Under the pieces are notes generated by a model. That model was not told where the DNA came from. It did no database searches and saw only the letters and a list, made by a program, of their open reading frames with translations. Below, in pieces: positions 25,415-38,383 of a DNA stretch of 64,000 nt (positions are counted from its first letter, which is position 1; every line of letters starts with the position of its first letter). The position numbers were made by a program, and so were the translations under genes. The DNA is taken from assembly GCA_020081605.1 (NCBI GenBank), contig JAHREC010000016.1:1302001-1366000 (forward strand), read 5' to 3'. Source of the stretch: Albifimbria verrucaria (Eukaryota > Ascomycota > Sordariomycetes > Hypocreales > Stachybotryaceae).

Positions 25415-25915
25415 GCTGCTGTGACGACTAGCATGTACAGAAGCTCGCCAAAGGCAACGGGGGTTGTTAATATTCATCCCTCCCCTGGAGTTTAGCGAAG
25501 CGGTGTTTGATCACCTCATTTTGCGCATACACATTATTCTTATCAACTCATGTGGTTCGAAGAGACGATCTGTAGACATGCGAGAAAAGAGCTATTTTAT
25601 AACGGACAAGGAGAGAGAAAGAGGAGGAGGAGGAGGGCCGGGGTTTTCACTGAACATATCATCGCTGGACTTCATGGAAAGAAGACTCGTTTGTTTTACC
25701 GTTGGGGCCCTTGTATTAGGCGCATAAAACCCCAATCTCATCTTTTTCCATAGCGGGGGCGAAAGTTGGAATTGACAAGTGCATTTGCCTGATCACATCA
25801 TGATATGGAAGCTTTGTGAGCGTAACGACGTTTCTATTGTTTTTTTCCTCATGCAAAAGTGAAACTTTTTTAGGTAGCTGAATAGCTACGACCCGTATCC
25901 CGTTAACATGCAAGT
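25415..25915. terminator. convergent 3' flanks of bud6 and elp1
   Basis: About 500 bases between the stop of Bud6 (+) and the stop of Elp1 (-). No gene; presumably holds both polyadenylation regions. A GA-rich stretch lies at about 25605-25640. Confidence 0.5.
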
Positions 25916-28900
25916 CTATGATCCCAATAGCGTAAGCTTCTTCATCTTCGTCAACACCGGGGCTCCGACTTCTTGCCGCGGCCCTCGGCCCACTCCTGTA
26001 GTACAGCGTCGCCGCCCGTTGCTCGCCAGACGTCGCCGGCCTCTTCCTCTGGGGCTTCCTTAGCGGTATTGGTGGTCTGGTCTGTGGGGAAGACGGCGGC
26101 GATGGCCGTCTCGCACGCGTCCACTACGTCGGCCATGAGCGCCTGTGCGGCGCGGGCGCGCTCGGCCATGCCTCGGCGGACGAGGGCGAAGACGAGGCGC
26201 TCAACGTCAGGCTTTGTGGCTTCGATGCGGTCGATGAGGCGGCGCACGCTGTTGACCAGGTACTCCTCTTCGTAGACGGTGCCCTTGCGGCCGCGGGCAC
26301 GCTTCTTTCCTCGCGACGGCGGTTCTTGCTCGTCGCGCGGCTGACACCCGTGTGCGCCGTTCCTTGGCTGCCGGACTTGCCCGTGTAGCGGGTGAACAGA
26401 CTGGCGCTGGTGCTGACGCGGGAGCTGGCAGCGACGGAGACGTCGTCGGGGACGTCCATCCCGCCAGCACGCTCGCCCTCGTAGAAAGCGAGAGGGTCCT
26501 CGGCGGCCTTGCGGCGCAGCTCGGCAATACGGGGACCTGTGCGAGGACCTGGCCCTTGCAGTCGGCAAGGAACTCGGTCGTGCTGCCGAGTGACTCGGCG
26601 AGGCCAGCATCAACGGCAAGCTCGAGGAGTTCTGGGCGGGATTTTTGGACGACGAGGCGGATGGCCTCAGCGAAGTGATATCCCTTGCAGAGACACTTGA
26701 CCGCAGTCTCGATCGAATCCAGATACTCCGCGTGGATGGTGGCTGCGGCGGTGTAGTCCTTTGCCTCCCACAGAGCGTCAGCCAGAGCGTTGGCCAGCTC
26801 AGCAGCTGCCTCGGCGGAAGGAGCAGGCGTCTGCTGCTGCGCAGTGACGAGGCACTCCTGCCAGCACGTAGCACCGGCAGCGCGGTAGCAGCTCGTGGCC
26901 TTGTTGTAGTTTTGCAGCGACTCATACGCGAGACCTGCCTCACGGAAGGCGGACAGCGACTCGAGATGCTCGGCGTATAGGTTAGTTAGTACTTGGAGGC
27001 GAGCCTGATCATAGCGATACAGCTTGAGGGCCTCCTGATATAGGGCGTGTTTGGTGGTGTAGGTGCAGAGCTCGTCGAAGGCATCGAGGGCCTGCAGGTG
27101 GTTGAGCGCCTTGGTCCTGCGATCGAGGTGGTCGTCGATCTCGAACTTGCGGCGGAGGTCGGGGAGGACATGGAGGTTTTGGATGAAGGGAGATATTCCC
27201 TAGGGTCTCGCTGCGATTGCTGTGCTACCAGAAGCGCGAGATCGAGGTTGTATAAACCGAGAGCGTTTTCGTACAGCCGGTTGACGTCGACCAGGAAGCA
27301 GATGTGTTCCACAGCCTTCTCAGCCATCTTCTCATCCTCCTGCATGAGCTCTGCCACGAGGGTGAGACCGTCATCGAGGGCAGGCGGGGCTTTGCAAACA
27401 TGGGCAGTGATGATGTTTTGCAGGTTGGTGGTTTTCCGGGGTAGCAGGGACTTGAGAAGAGCGTCACAGACAGTATTGACTTTGGATTGCGGAATTCCTG
27501 TGGCAGCGGCTTCAGGTGCTGGGATAGCTTCAATCGCTCCAAGACGTGGTCGTCTTGTGTCTTGGTACATCGTTTGAGTAACATCCTCCGCTCTATTGCA
27601 CGTTAATATTGTTTCAATGTGAGCAAGTATGAAGGGACATACCGAAGTGACGACAAGAACAAGTCAATATATGACACATCCTGCAGCTGATCCAAGAACA
27701 GCGGGACATTGGCGAGGAACTGCTCAGGCTGGTGGTCATAGAGGATGTTCATATCTACACGTTGCGTGCGGCAGTATGAAAATGCTCTCGCGTAGTTCTT
27801 CTCCTCAATGAGACTACGAATACCAGCAACAACCATGGCTCGTGGGAAGATGGTCTCGAGGTTGCCTCTCGGCATTTGTAGTACGATGCTCATGTTTGTG
27901 GGGATAGCCGTGACGAGGCGAGACCCACGCTCTACGCTACGGCATCGCTCGTCCTTTTCGGGATCATCACTAGGGACCTCGAGTTCTGGAAAAGGCTTAG
28001 TGTTGATCCAAAACGTAAAGTATCGTTGAGTAACATACCGTCAATAGCTGGTGTGAGATGTACAAACTTGACAAAGTGGTTGTTGGTGGTGAATATGAGG
28101 TGGCTAGGCGTGGTTACGAAGGATGTACAGTTCTTGGCCAACACTCTAGAGTTGGCGTAGAGGTGACCACTTCGCGAGAGACCGAAAGCCGTGATTACAT
28201 CGTCTTGCTTCGTAATCTCAAACCAAGGCAGTTGTAGGGAAACTGAATGGGTAGCATGTCAATAGCACCGTCGTTGAGCCTGTAAAGTCGGCCGGACCGG
28301 TCCTGGCCGTAGCCTTCAGCCTCTCCAGTTTCATCAAATGTTGAGGTGGCCACCACGGTTTGTGAGGCCTCAATAGGGCTCAAGCGCGACTCGTTGTCAG
28401 CCTCAGGGAAGACTTCGATCTGCAAGTGGCCTTGGCCATCCTGGTAGTTCATGCAACGGAACCTGCTGCCTGAGCTGGGTGAAATTCGTAGCGGCACATA
28501 TAAGCCTGAGCCCTCTGTTGATTGAAACGGAACTTTAACCACAAGCTGCGGCTTGGTTGGCTTTCCGTTTTTCTCTGGCCAGTTATACAAATCAACGCCA
28601 TTCTGGTGAAGCAGCGCAATAGTAGCGTTCTGGTGACCAAATGTAACATCAACGACAGAAGACTCTGCCGTCAACTCATAAAGAGACATAGGAGGTGGCA
28701 CATTGGCGCCTCGGAAAGGAGTCAGCTTGACCGTCTCCCCGTCGATAACAGCCACGGCACCGTAGTCATGCGGCGGCCTGCAAGAACCTCGAGCAGTGTA
28801 AAAGATATGCTCACTCAGAGTGAGGGTGTCCGAAGAGGCCGCAGCAAAGCGCAGGGCCTTTTCGGGGTGCCAGGCGAGGCACCTGGAACCAGCCTGAATG

Positions 28901-29977
28901 GGGATTTCCTGCTTCAGGTACCAGTGGTAGTTACCCATGGTCCACAGCTGCACGACATCCTTGAGGATGACGGCCAGTGCGGTCGAGTCTGAATTCCACT
29001 CCAGCTCTATCTTCTCCTGCGAGGTCACTGGACCCTTGCATGAGCGCAGAGTGAACTCCCGTGCCGCAGACCGTTGCGCTCGAAGAACACAACGTCTACA
29101 CGGTCAGACCGGCGCTGAATGCCCGCGATGAGGTTACCAGCCGGTCGCCAGCTCAAGGTGCTCTCGAGGCCATCAACCGCCTCGCTAGCGCTATCCAGCT
29201 CGCCCTCGCGCGAGTACACACGGATGACTCGTCGTGCACCCTCGATGGCGTTGATTGCCACGAAAGCACCGTCTCCTCTCCAGCTGATGGAGATTTTGCC
29301 GTCATCTTGAGGACTCAAGACACCCTCGTCGACCCTTTCAGGAATTGTAGGATCGCGCAGGGCTTTCGCTCCACGACCTTCAAATTGTGTCTCCTTCTTG
29401 CCCCACCCGACGGAAACTTGCTTCGATGCCTTGAGATCCTCAACGGTCATGGACACCTCCGAGACAGGGTCGAAGGTAGCGCCCATGAAGATCACAGCGC
29501 CGGACTTGGTGACAATAACAAGAAGTTCCTCGTCAGGGGACCAGCGGGCAGCGGCGATGCCCGCGTCGATGGAGCCGACAATCTCAATATGCGCATCTCC
29601 GGACCCCTGGTCTTCCTGGACAGTTACAATGTCGCCACCCTCCAATACGAGACAGGTCATCCCAGAACCGCTGAGGTAGTAAAGGCTCACAACTTTGTCC
29701 ACCAACAAGTCTGGGTTTGGGCTTGGCGCATCCCAACTCGCCACTGTCTGATGTGAACTTGAAGAGGCAAGGTCAGTGATATTCTCTCAGAGCAGACCGA
29801 AGAATGGTGTTTTGCTTACATCTTTTCATCGTCGGTGAACCTCAGCAGCTCAATACTCGAACTTTGCTCGGTAGGCCCGACGGTGCACAAGACCTGGTCG
29901 TTTTCAGCATCCCAGCACACAGACGTGATATCTGAGTGACCCTGCCGACCAAAGCGCACGTTGCGAAGGTTGCGCAT
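25916..29977 (-). CDS. elp1: Elongator complex subunit 1 (Elp1/Iki3)
   Basis: Scaffold of the Elongator complex, which makes the cm5/mcm5 side chains of wobble uridine in tRNA. Start MRNLRNVRFGRQGHSDIT at 29977. An N-terminal WD40 part (SVCWDAENDQVLCTVG; AARWSPDEELLVIVTKSG; ISWRGDGAFVAINAIEG; ELEWNSDSTALAVIL) is followed by a long helical C-terminal part. Near the end a basic patch (NRRREER-KRARGRKGT) is followed by VYEEEYLVNSVRRL, and the tail ends KKLTLLGS with TAG at 25916-25918; reaching that end needs one base in the G4 run at 25959-25962. Introns are seen after exon 1 (GTAAGC, about 29819-29748), about 28048-27990, and about 27655-27585. Other breaks lie near 29040, 28218, 27200, 27000 and 26300. 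About 1,300 aa, the family's length. Confidence 0.95.
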
Positions 29978-30604
29978 CGCGATGAGCCCAGGCCGACAAC
30001 CGCCTCAGATAAAACGAAATAAAAAGAAGCAGCTGAGTGGATCGTCCGATGTGCCGGTGCCTCGGACGATGTGGTGTCGGAGCCTCCCGCTGAGGATGGA
30101 TGTGTCAGGCAGGCCTATGAGAAGATCTGTAGTCCAGCTTGCAGGCTTGTGACGACTGAGTTTTGATTCCGATTTTTGTGCAGATATGGCGGTACCTCCG
30201 CTGCAGGCCCCGCCAAGTAGCTCCACCAGGAGCCTTGAGGGCAAAGGAACCTGCATCGGCTCTGGGCCAAAGTACCGGCCCCACGGACCCCTCTGGAGCG
30301 GGAAGCTTAGGAACCAACAGCGAATCAAAGGCGCTAAAGCTTGGCCTCGGCTGGGGAATGGAATCGGCTGTTCTCCGCTCCCGCATCTCCATCATTCCTA
30401 TGCATCTTCCTTTTCGAAGCCTTTTGCCTTCCCTTCCTCCCTCCATCACACCACCATCACGAGATTTCGGTCTCTGCTGCTTGCCTATTTGAAACGGCTG
30501 CGAGTGCTTTACTGTTCTTTGTTTTACCTTTCGCCTGTACGCTACGGGAGACTAGCCAATTGTCGACCAAACAACACGCCCTTCCCTTCCCTTCCTCCTT
30601 CACC
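29978..30604. promoter_or_regulatory. divergent promoter region, elp1 / DUF3984 gene
   Basis: 627 bases between divergent starts. The + strand leader before 30605 is rich in C/T and ends CACC before the ATG, a good start context. No ORF here has a domain signature. Confidence 0.55.
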
Positions 30605-31704
30605 ATGGACATCGGTTATAATCCACATGCCGAACGTACCCGGCGCAAGAACCGCTCCTCCACCAACTTGAGCCATCTCTCTCTCGCGCCCTTAACCGTC
30701 AAGCTTCCTCTCAACGACGATGAAGCCATTCCCGATTCTGCGATTTCCCCGGCCACCAGACCACCTCCTACCTGCAGGGCAAGTCGGCGCCAACCACACC
30801 GCGCCTGCTGTCTCGTTCCCCATCGGCCCTCGTTCGCGATCGCACCACCGCACACCTTCGGCGCCTGGCGGGCCCATCACCAAGAGCAAGTCCTCGTCGC
30901 ATCTTGTCGGCGCGCGCTCCAAGAGCATGGCCACGGGGGATGACGCCGAGGAGGCGGCGAGATGAAGGCCTTACAGCGAACGATGCCATGGATAGCGATT
31001 GGCTTTTGCGCACAGGCGCCTTGATGACTTCGAAGCGAGAGAATACAAGGGCCAGGCCTGGCTAGTGTCTAGACAGAGCTCCACAAGCCTAGCGGGCGTG
31101 CGAGATGCCGAGGATGTAGCCTTTGAGGAAGAGCTGGCCCGGGAACGTGAGATGGCCAGCCGCTTGACCAGCAGACGCGGTAGCTCTGCTCATGCCGATG
31201 ACGACGCGTCTCCGCATGTTAGTCGCTTTGCCAGCAGGTCGAACAGTCGATCTCGCAGTCACCCTGAGCTTCGTAGTAACCTCCTCACACCCCTTGATCG
31301 TCCTGGCGATGATTCCTATTTCTCTGGACAGGAGCCCATCTCAGGTCCAGATTTTGTCAACCTCGACGAGAAGTTGGAGGAGCTAGAACGCGACACGTCG
31401 CGAGATGATGAGGCCGCCGTCAGAAGGCTCGTAAAGCGCGGCCAGGCCGGCACAGGCTCTTGGATAAGCAATGTAATCGGGTGGTCCCTCTTTTCAGTCG
31501 ATGAGCACGAGGAAGACACCGAGGATGACGAAGACGAATCTCTCGAAGGCAGCGTAACCCAGCATGGCCGCAGCGAATGGCCAGATCGTCATTTCGAGGG
31601 CGTGTCTAACGTGCCGGACGAACGCCTGCCTCCCCAAGGCAGATCAGGGCGGTTGGCAAGACGCGGCTTGGTTGCTCAGCGTCGCTTCGAAAGTGATGTT
31701 TTGA
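30605..31704 (+). CDS. DUF3984-family protein, function unknown
   Basis: Filamentous-fungus-specific protein family of unknown role. Start MDIGYNPHAERTRRKNRSST at 30605 in a strong context. The family pattern is visible in pieces across three frames: SSTNLSHLSLAPLTVKLP, a KSAPTTPRLLSRS segment, ITKSKSSSHLVGARSKSM, DSDWLLRTGAL, YKGQAWLVSRQSSTSL, then an acidic, low-complexity C-terminal half. It ends GGWQDAAWLLSVASKVMF with TGA at 31702-31704; two bases missing from a C run near 31632-31635 explain the last frame change. Likely intronless, about 370 aa. Mostly disordered. Family assignment rests on motif order and my memory of the family. Confidence 0.75.
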
Positions 31705-34700
31705 TTAATCTGATTTTGCGCGTCGGCATGACATGTTCCAGGAATCATGGTTTGTAAGCTATGAACAATTATTACATACCTTAATGTTGAGCACCGGCTA
31801 CAGGCCGTAGCGCTGGATTACTGTTTCGTCTTTTTCATCTTGACAAGTCCTCTATGGAGCTCGAGTAAATCAATGAGTGCTAGTTTGATCAGTCTTTTGT
31901 CAAGAAAGCATCGATGTGTCAACGGTCATTCATAAACTACACGAAGAGCCGTAGGGTTGGCTATCACTCGGAGTACGTTTGGAGTTGTGAAGTTGCGGGC
32001 TAATGAGAGGACCAATGCTCTGACGGATCTACGCCGGTGGTCCCACGTGACACACCCGGAGCCCTTCACCCTTAGCCGGCCGTTTGTGGAGTCGCTCGGA
32101 ACACCCACAGTTCCGTAAAAGCCGCACCGGCGGTGAACTCTTTGAAGAAATCGTACAGCTAGCCACTCACCCCTGCTGCGTCCCTTAATTCCGAATGCTA
32201 CCAAGGCTGGAGTAATCTCTCAGTTATGCATCCTGCGCAACCCCGCATGGGAGCAAGCTTCAGGCAGAGGTTGCGGAAGCTATAGGGTGACCGTGGCCCG
32301 ACCGGTACCCTTGGTAGGGCCGGCCGAGCCGTGGCATGGGTTGGAAAACCGGTTTTGGGAGTGTCGTGCCGCGGCATGCATGCAGCTTTTGCCGGGGAGC
32401 TAAGTGTGCGACTTAGAAATGGGGCACCCTACCAGCTGATTAAAAGTTCCCACAGTTCTGGATTATTGAGTTCACCGCAGCAAGACGTGGCAGAGCGCTG
32501 TTGACGGGCCAGTCTTACTTGGGGCGTTTGCCCACGCCCAGCCCACGGCCGTCGAAAGGGACCTGTGTGCTCCTAAGCCCATTTCGGGCGCCTCCTCTGC
32601 AGCCATAGTCTTGGCTTTATGAGCGTCGAACAGTATTACCCACCAAGTATTCTAAATAAGTAGGGTGGCTCCGAATTATCTCAATTATCGGAAAAGGCGT
32701 CCTATTACATGACACGATAGTTGCGTAACGGTGTCGGGAGCAAGACTTACGGTCAGCGACAAGGGTACCAACGCTCGCCAAGCTGGAGGAGACGCAGAGG
32801 TGCAGCTCAGGGCACCCGGTCTTTGTGCCGCTATTGACAATGGCCCCTGATTATCTTCTAATAACTGCTCTTCCGGTGTCTTTGATGCTTCGGGATTACG
32901 GGACGATAGTAGCGGCGATCAGACGACCAAGTGCAACACCCTGTTGGACAGAACATTCTACGTGGTGGCAAAGCGGGAGCTGCTGAGGAAAGAGGCTGCG
33001 AAAAAGACCCAGCTGATGGGGTGAGAGTCGGCTTGCGATCAGCAGAACGGCTAGTGTTACATAGAGCTTTGTGCGGCTCCCCGTATCAATATTGATGATG
33101 TCTTCCGGAGAGGAGATATTACTTCGGGAGCGATATCAAGACAGCCACTACAACCCGTAACGCGCTCGGAGAGGACATGATGAGCGCAGAGGCAGGGGCG
33201 CAGCGGTGGGCATGAGAGATCGTCGTCCTCCTTAGGCTCTAGACCATGTTCTCTAGCCATCCGAGGGGCCTTTGAGGGCTGCAGTGCAACGTATGACGCG
33301 CAACAGGGTCCTATAGAAGGAATGAATGACGTACAAAGCGAGCGGCTAGGCCTGTAAATGCCTTTCCCGTCGAGAATGGACCTTCCGTCATACGGACATG
33401 CCTCCATCCTTATGCGATCCGTCTCCGCAGAGTGTTGACGACGTGGTCGACAGGGTGTGCTGAATGAAAGCGGCAGGTCATCGTGAGTGTCTCGTTGTGG
33501 TCGGCAAAGTTTGATCTCCCATTAACGACGACCGGTGAAGGCTGCTCTATGTTGCGAAAGCAGAAGAGATTCGTTGCCCCTGAGACGTTGCCTTTTTGTT
33601 GTCTACAGCCAAGAGATGGTACAGATACCCTCCACTTCCTCTGACGATGCGAACCTTCCGACCACGGACCCTCCCGCATCAATAAGGCGTCCATCAGCTG
33701 GCAGTAGCATAAGGTGGCTTCGGTCTTGACCTGAAGAGCGGGAGGTCCTAGCCTACGGTCTGCGTCGGGATACCGAAGCGGCTCCCTTTCACCAGTCAGC
33801 GAGGGCCCCTTCGGAATTTTCGAACTGGGGTTGGGATGTAGAACGACGATCATGCCCATATTCGGGTCGAAGAAGCAACCTCAGAGCCAGACCGGTGGGT
33901 TAGCGATAGACTCTAGTGGGAAAGTCGACGGTGGAATGACAAGGTTGTCGAACGGTGATGGTGGTGGGACTGATTGGCGGGCGACATGGTCTCGAGACGC
34001 ACGAACGCTTGCTGAATACGTGCAACGAGGTCGAGGACCGAGGCTTCGAAGTGACAGCTCTCACGAATATGGCGCGATGGGCGGTCCGCCTAGAGCGAGG
34101 CCGAAACGGTGCGGAAGACAACGTATGGACAGTATGCGCAGGAAAATCAAGGCGGGGAATGTTGAAGGAGTATCCACGGCGCCAGCCAGACAGGTTGGAG
34201 CCACCCTCCGACAGTCTGGGAGCTGGGCGTATTTTTAGTTGTGTGATCAACACGCTGGCTGATCCCTAAATCTTGGAAACGAAACCGGCGGAGGAAGGAC
34301 TGAAAGTTGGCGGAGGATGAGGAGAGGGCGGACTCGAGAAATTGCAAAGGACAGAGGGCCAGTGCCATGGCACGAGCGGGAGAAAGTGTGTGTCTTGAAG
34401 CGGTTGAGGCCGATGCAGAGGGCTTGTGACTATGGTCAAGATCGTGACATGGCCGGGGATATCAGCCCATGCGTGGGCATGGCGTCCCACCAATCAGCCA
34501 GCACACCCATGCCACCAAGGGCGGGAGAGCAGCCAAGACAGCGGGCCTGATGCAGAAGGCTGTGATGGAAGTCTTGACGAAGAGCAGGCAAGTACTGAGG
34601 CGTACCGGACATGGGACGGCGATGTTTGTTCTAAGACATGAACCCTGGCTGTCCAGGGTTCCGATTGAAGCTGCTGGGCCGTGCACACATGCAGCCGATA

Positions 34701-35307
34701 GCCTAGGTGGGATAGCGTCATGGCCCAGCTCGACGTTCCTTATTAGCTGGGTCAAGGATTGCATGTGGGAATCCTGACGCCCCATGGTGTCTCGCCATGA
34801 GCTCTTGGGAGACCAAGGAGCTGACCAAAGGCGTCCGAAGAGTGTGACAGAGACGATTGATTTGTAAATGGATAGACGGCGGCGGGTTCTAGACCAGGTG
34901 GTGCTGGGAAAGCTGATGGCTTCTCTCACACAAGGGCCTCGAGGGCCCCATCGTTGTCATCAACATAGCATCATCACCACTGCTCACGGAAAGTACCGGC
35001 GCTAGGCACAAGATATTTTCCCCGGTGGAGGAAAAAGGACTCGACCGTTGCCGCGAAGGCCGTTGCAGGACAACGTGGACGAGGACGAGTATTTTCTTTT
35101 TTGTGCTGGTGGTTTTTAAGGTTAGTCGAATTAGGAACAGGGTCTCCTGTACAAGAGGCAAGAGCTACAGAGAACGGCAGGCATCTACTTTAGATGCTTG
35201 AGGTAAGTGGGTTGCACCTACCTACATAGGCACCATAGACGAGCACCGTTCCTGAGCAGGTACACAGCACCGTACCCCCGAGGCACGAAAAGCATAGGCA
35301 AAAGACA

Positions 35308-35355
35308 GACAGACAGGCGGGCGGGCAGGCAGGGAGGCAGGCAGGCAGACAGGCC
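35308..35355. repeat. imperfect CAGG/CAGA tetranucleotide microsatellite
   Basis: Direct reading shows consecutive four-base units of the type CAGA, CAGG and CGGG over roughly 50 bases, imperfect. Located in the gene-free region. Confidence 0.75.
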
Positions 35356-37278
35356 CGGAGAAGAAGTTACCTTATTTTCCAAACGTGGGGCATGCATCGT
35401 GCGTCAGGATGGGAGCTCCAGGACTAGGACTAGGGGGCAGAGGAGGAGGGGCCATGCATGGAGCTAAGGTCAGATTGGGGACCGTCGACGTAATGGTGCC
35501 AGATTAAGACATTCCGTCATCGCCTGTCTTTGCTACGACGACACATTTGCTTTGCTTTGCTGCCGTTGGATGATGTTGAGACTGCTGAGCGATAGAAACG
35601 GAGCCAATTCAGCCTCGGACTGCTCAATCCGTTACACAGCGAGACTGACACAGGGAGCTGCCCCCGGTACTCGGCTGGTAGCTCGAGGTACCGCGTGGTA
35701 CACGCATGCACCAAGGTTCGTCGAGGAGGGAGAAAAGAACCACAGGCACGGTTCGTCGGCATTCCGGCACCTTTCGCCTGGGGACGAGCAACCTAACTTT
35801 GCAATGGGCTCGAAAACCAAACTGGTGGTGCCTTAGCAAAGGCTGCGTGGTCTTGTCGTCGCCCGTACATTGAAGTTGTGGCCTCATCCTCAGGTCTGTT
35901 TGTCAGTGCAAAAGTGGCCATGCCTGGGTATGCTATGCCCACTGCGATCAACATTGATCCTCACCGGTTGGGACCTGTATACCTTTTTCCTTCTTTTTTA
36001 ACTCTTTCTTTTTTCTCGGGTTACTCAGCCGGGCAGATCTTTTCCTTCTCTTCCTCTTGTGCCCACATGCAGTTGTTACCGACTGTAGGTAACCAACCTT
36101 GTCCCTCAGCTGCAATACCGAATCCAACCATTTCCGAGGCCCGGTAATTTAATGCTGCCGGTTGTGCTCGCCTCCGGCTTCGGTTCGCTGGGTTTGATGC
36201 CCTTACAGTCTTGGTTAGCATGGTATGGTTACGGCGCGAAGCTCAAGCACACCGGACCACGCCAGACACACCGTAGCCACAGTAAAGGGTCGGTTGTCGA
36301 CCCACTGCGGGCTGCACTTTCTGTTAGCTTCAACTATGGCACTTGCAATGCCCATTCTGCCGGCCAATGCGACGGCCTGGAGCAGAGTGCCGTTGGACGT
36401 CGAGTAAACGCTGAGTTCAGGGACTACACGATGCCTCCACCCACGCAAAGGCTTGTGGAGCTTGGTGTTGCCCTGCATCACTGTGCGTCGTCTTGAGGCG
36501 CTCACATGCGCCTGGGGTCTTCCACCTCCCTTTCGCTACCTGCTCTGCCTCGGGTGTGTTCAGGTTTACTAGCTTAGGCTTGACAGAATGTTTGTGTGTG
36601 TAATAAAGAGAAAACCAGAGGGAGAACGAAAAGAGAGGACCGGTACCGTGAGTGAGGCGCCCAGGTAGGTATGGGAGGAGGAGAGGATATCTGCGCCTTT
36701 CAGATGCGCGTGTGCCTGTCTGCGTGCGTGATGGCAGGAGCAATTGTCCGATGCTCGCTCTTGCCATCTTTGCTGTAGTTGGACCCTTGCTATCCCATGT
36801 CATCCCATGCCATGCCATCCCATTCCATCCTCGCTTCACACAATCTGGTCGGCAATATTCTCGTCTATCTAAGTACCTACCTACCTACTTTTTTACACAT
36901 GCTCCAACGACACCACCCACTGGCTCCGTGCTTCACCCGTGATTCTCCATCGTCGGCCGCCTGCCTGCCTTCCCTTCCCGCATTTATAAAAGTTCCCGAA
37001 GCCCAATGTCTCACCTCCGCCGCCTGATGGAACATTCTACTCATCACCTACATGACGCCCCGACGGGACTGTCGCGTGTGTCGACATCTACAGCACGTCG
37101 CGCACAGCCATGCACTCGAACACCATTATCAGCCAACAGGCTTGCATCTTTGCCAACCATGGATGCCCTGTTCTATCATTATGAGCCACTCAACCATCTG
37201 GCCCCCTCCCACCCTCTCCAACCACCCACAGCATGCCCACCCGCCCACATCAAGCCGACTCCACCGAGGCGCCGCTGT

Positions 37279-37306
37279 GGTCATGGCCATGGTCATGGTC
37301 ACGGTC
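37279..37306. repeat. six-base repeat (GGTCAT/GGCCAT)
   Basis: About four to five imperfect copies of a six-base unit; in one frame it would encode a Gly-His tract. No supported gene covers it. Confidence 0.65.
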
Positions 37307-38383
37307 AAGCTCGAGCTAGCCCACACAGCACGCTGTCGGCCCAGCAAGCCAGGTATCCCAATTACCCGCCGCCGCTGACCAGGCCCTCCCTGGAACAGCG
37401 CCTTTGCCCACACCACCTCACTGGCACCTGGGACCTCTCCCACGCCGCTGCGCGCCACAGCAGAGCCTTTCCCTTCGCCTAGGTACCCAGATCTTCCCGC
37501 CAAAATAGGGTCCGTCTCCCGCACGCCCACGCCCACCCGGACGAGCTATCAGAAATTTCCTCGTCGTCCTGGAGTCCACCTTCGCTTCATCCTCGGAGCT
37601 GCTCGTGCCTGCCATACAGGCATTCCCCAGAGGCCATCAACAAGCATTAACGGGACAAGCCATCGCGGGTGCGCTGCTTCGCGAGGTTCCCTTGTCCCGT
37701 CCCGTCGTCTGCCCTGCCTTTTGCCCTGCGCCAGCACCAGCACCAGCCAGCCTTGAGAGCACTGCGATAACACGCCGACCTAATCTAGCCAGGTTGGCCC
37801 GCCTCTTGCCTGCAGCGTGCAGCCCATCTTACAGCATCCCTACAGCACGATCCCTCTCCCTGGGTAGCCCTAGCCTCAGCGCCTCAGGTCGCCTGTAGCG
37901 TGCTGTACCGTACAGTACATTGCATGCTGATCCACCCAATCTCCTTCGGGGTATCCTCAATACAGGTACTTTAGCACTGGCTCGCTCCACCATACGCCCA
38001 CGTTCCCCTCCCCTTCCAGAAGCCCAACCTCGCCGGCCACTAGGTACACTACGGACAGGCAGACCCCTGGCACTTCCTCCAGTTGATTGATTGATTTGAT
38101 TGATTTTTTTCTCTCTTCCTCTTCCTGTCCCATCCGTTAGTACATACCTGTACCTATCCCTCCTCTCTCTCCTCCACCCCTACCCTGCCTTCCCGCCAGA
38201 TACAAGACTGGCCCCTGTGCACCTGTCCAGTGTCATACTTGACCTCGTTAGCCTCTCCACTCAGCGGCCCGTGAGTTCTCTTCCCTCAGGCGGCCCTCAC
38301 CCCCTCCAAATCTTCAAATCTGCTCAGCAGCTTTACCCCTCTATCGGTTGTGAACATATTACAACATAATCCAAGCCGCCAAT

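Larger units (their letters stand above)
31705..38383. other. 6.7-kb region without a recognisable gene
   Basis: Far longer than other gaps in this otherwise gene-dense half. Open frames of up to about 155 codons exist on both strands (for example 33410-33859 minus, 33831-34238 plus, 34462-34929 minus, 37006-37482 plus), but they overlap one another and show no domain. Content includes a CAGG/GGCA tetranucleotide tract at about 35308-35355, CCAT/CCCAT-like repeats at about 36795-36832, a GGTCAT/GGCCAT repeat at about 37279-37306, and strongly pyrimidine-rich sequence from about 36900 to 38370. The last part looks like a long promoter and leader for the HPt gene. Confidence 0.45.

Noticed and set aside
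24574..25434. 286-codon open frame on the minus strand over the Bud6 C-terminus
   Set aside because: Ser/Leu-rich shadow of the Bud6 coding frame; no independent domain, no intron or start context.
32345..32356. 12-base perfect palindrome AAAACCGGTTTT
   Set aside because: Single short palindrome without context or repeats; expected by chance at this scale.
33410..33859. 149-codon minus-strand open frame in the gene-free region
   Set aside because: No domain, no codon bias like the neighbours, and overlapped by plus-strand frames; not enough to call a gene.
37006..37482. 158-codon open frame with a Gly-His run
   Set aside because: Low-complexity, created by a six-base repeat; overlaps competing frames and has no domain.
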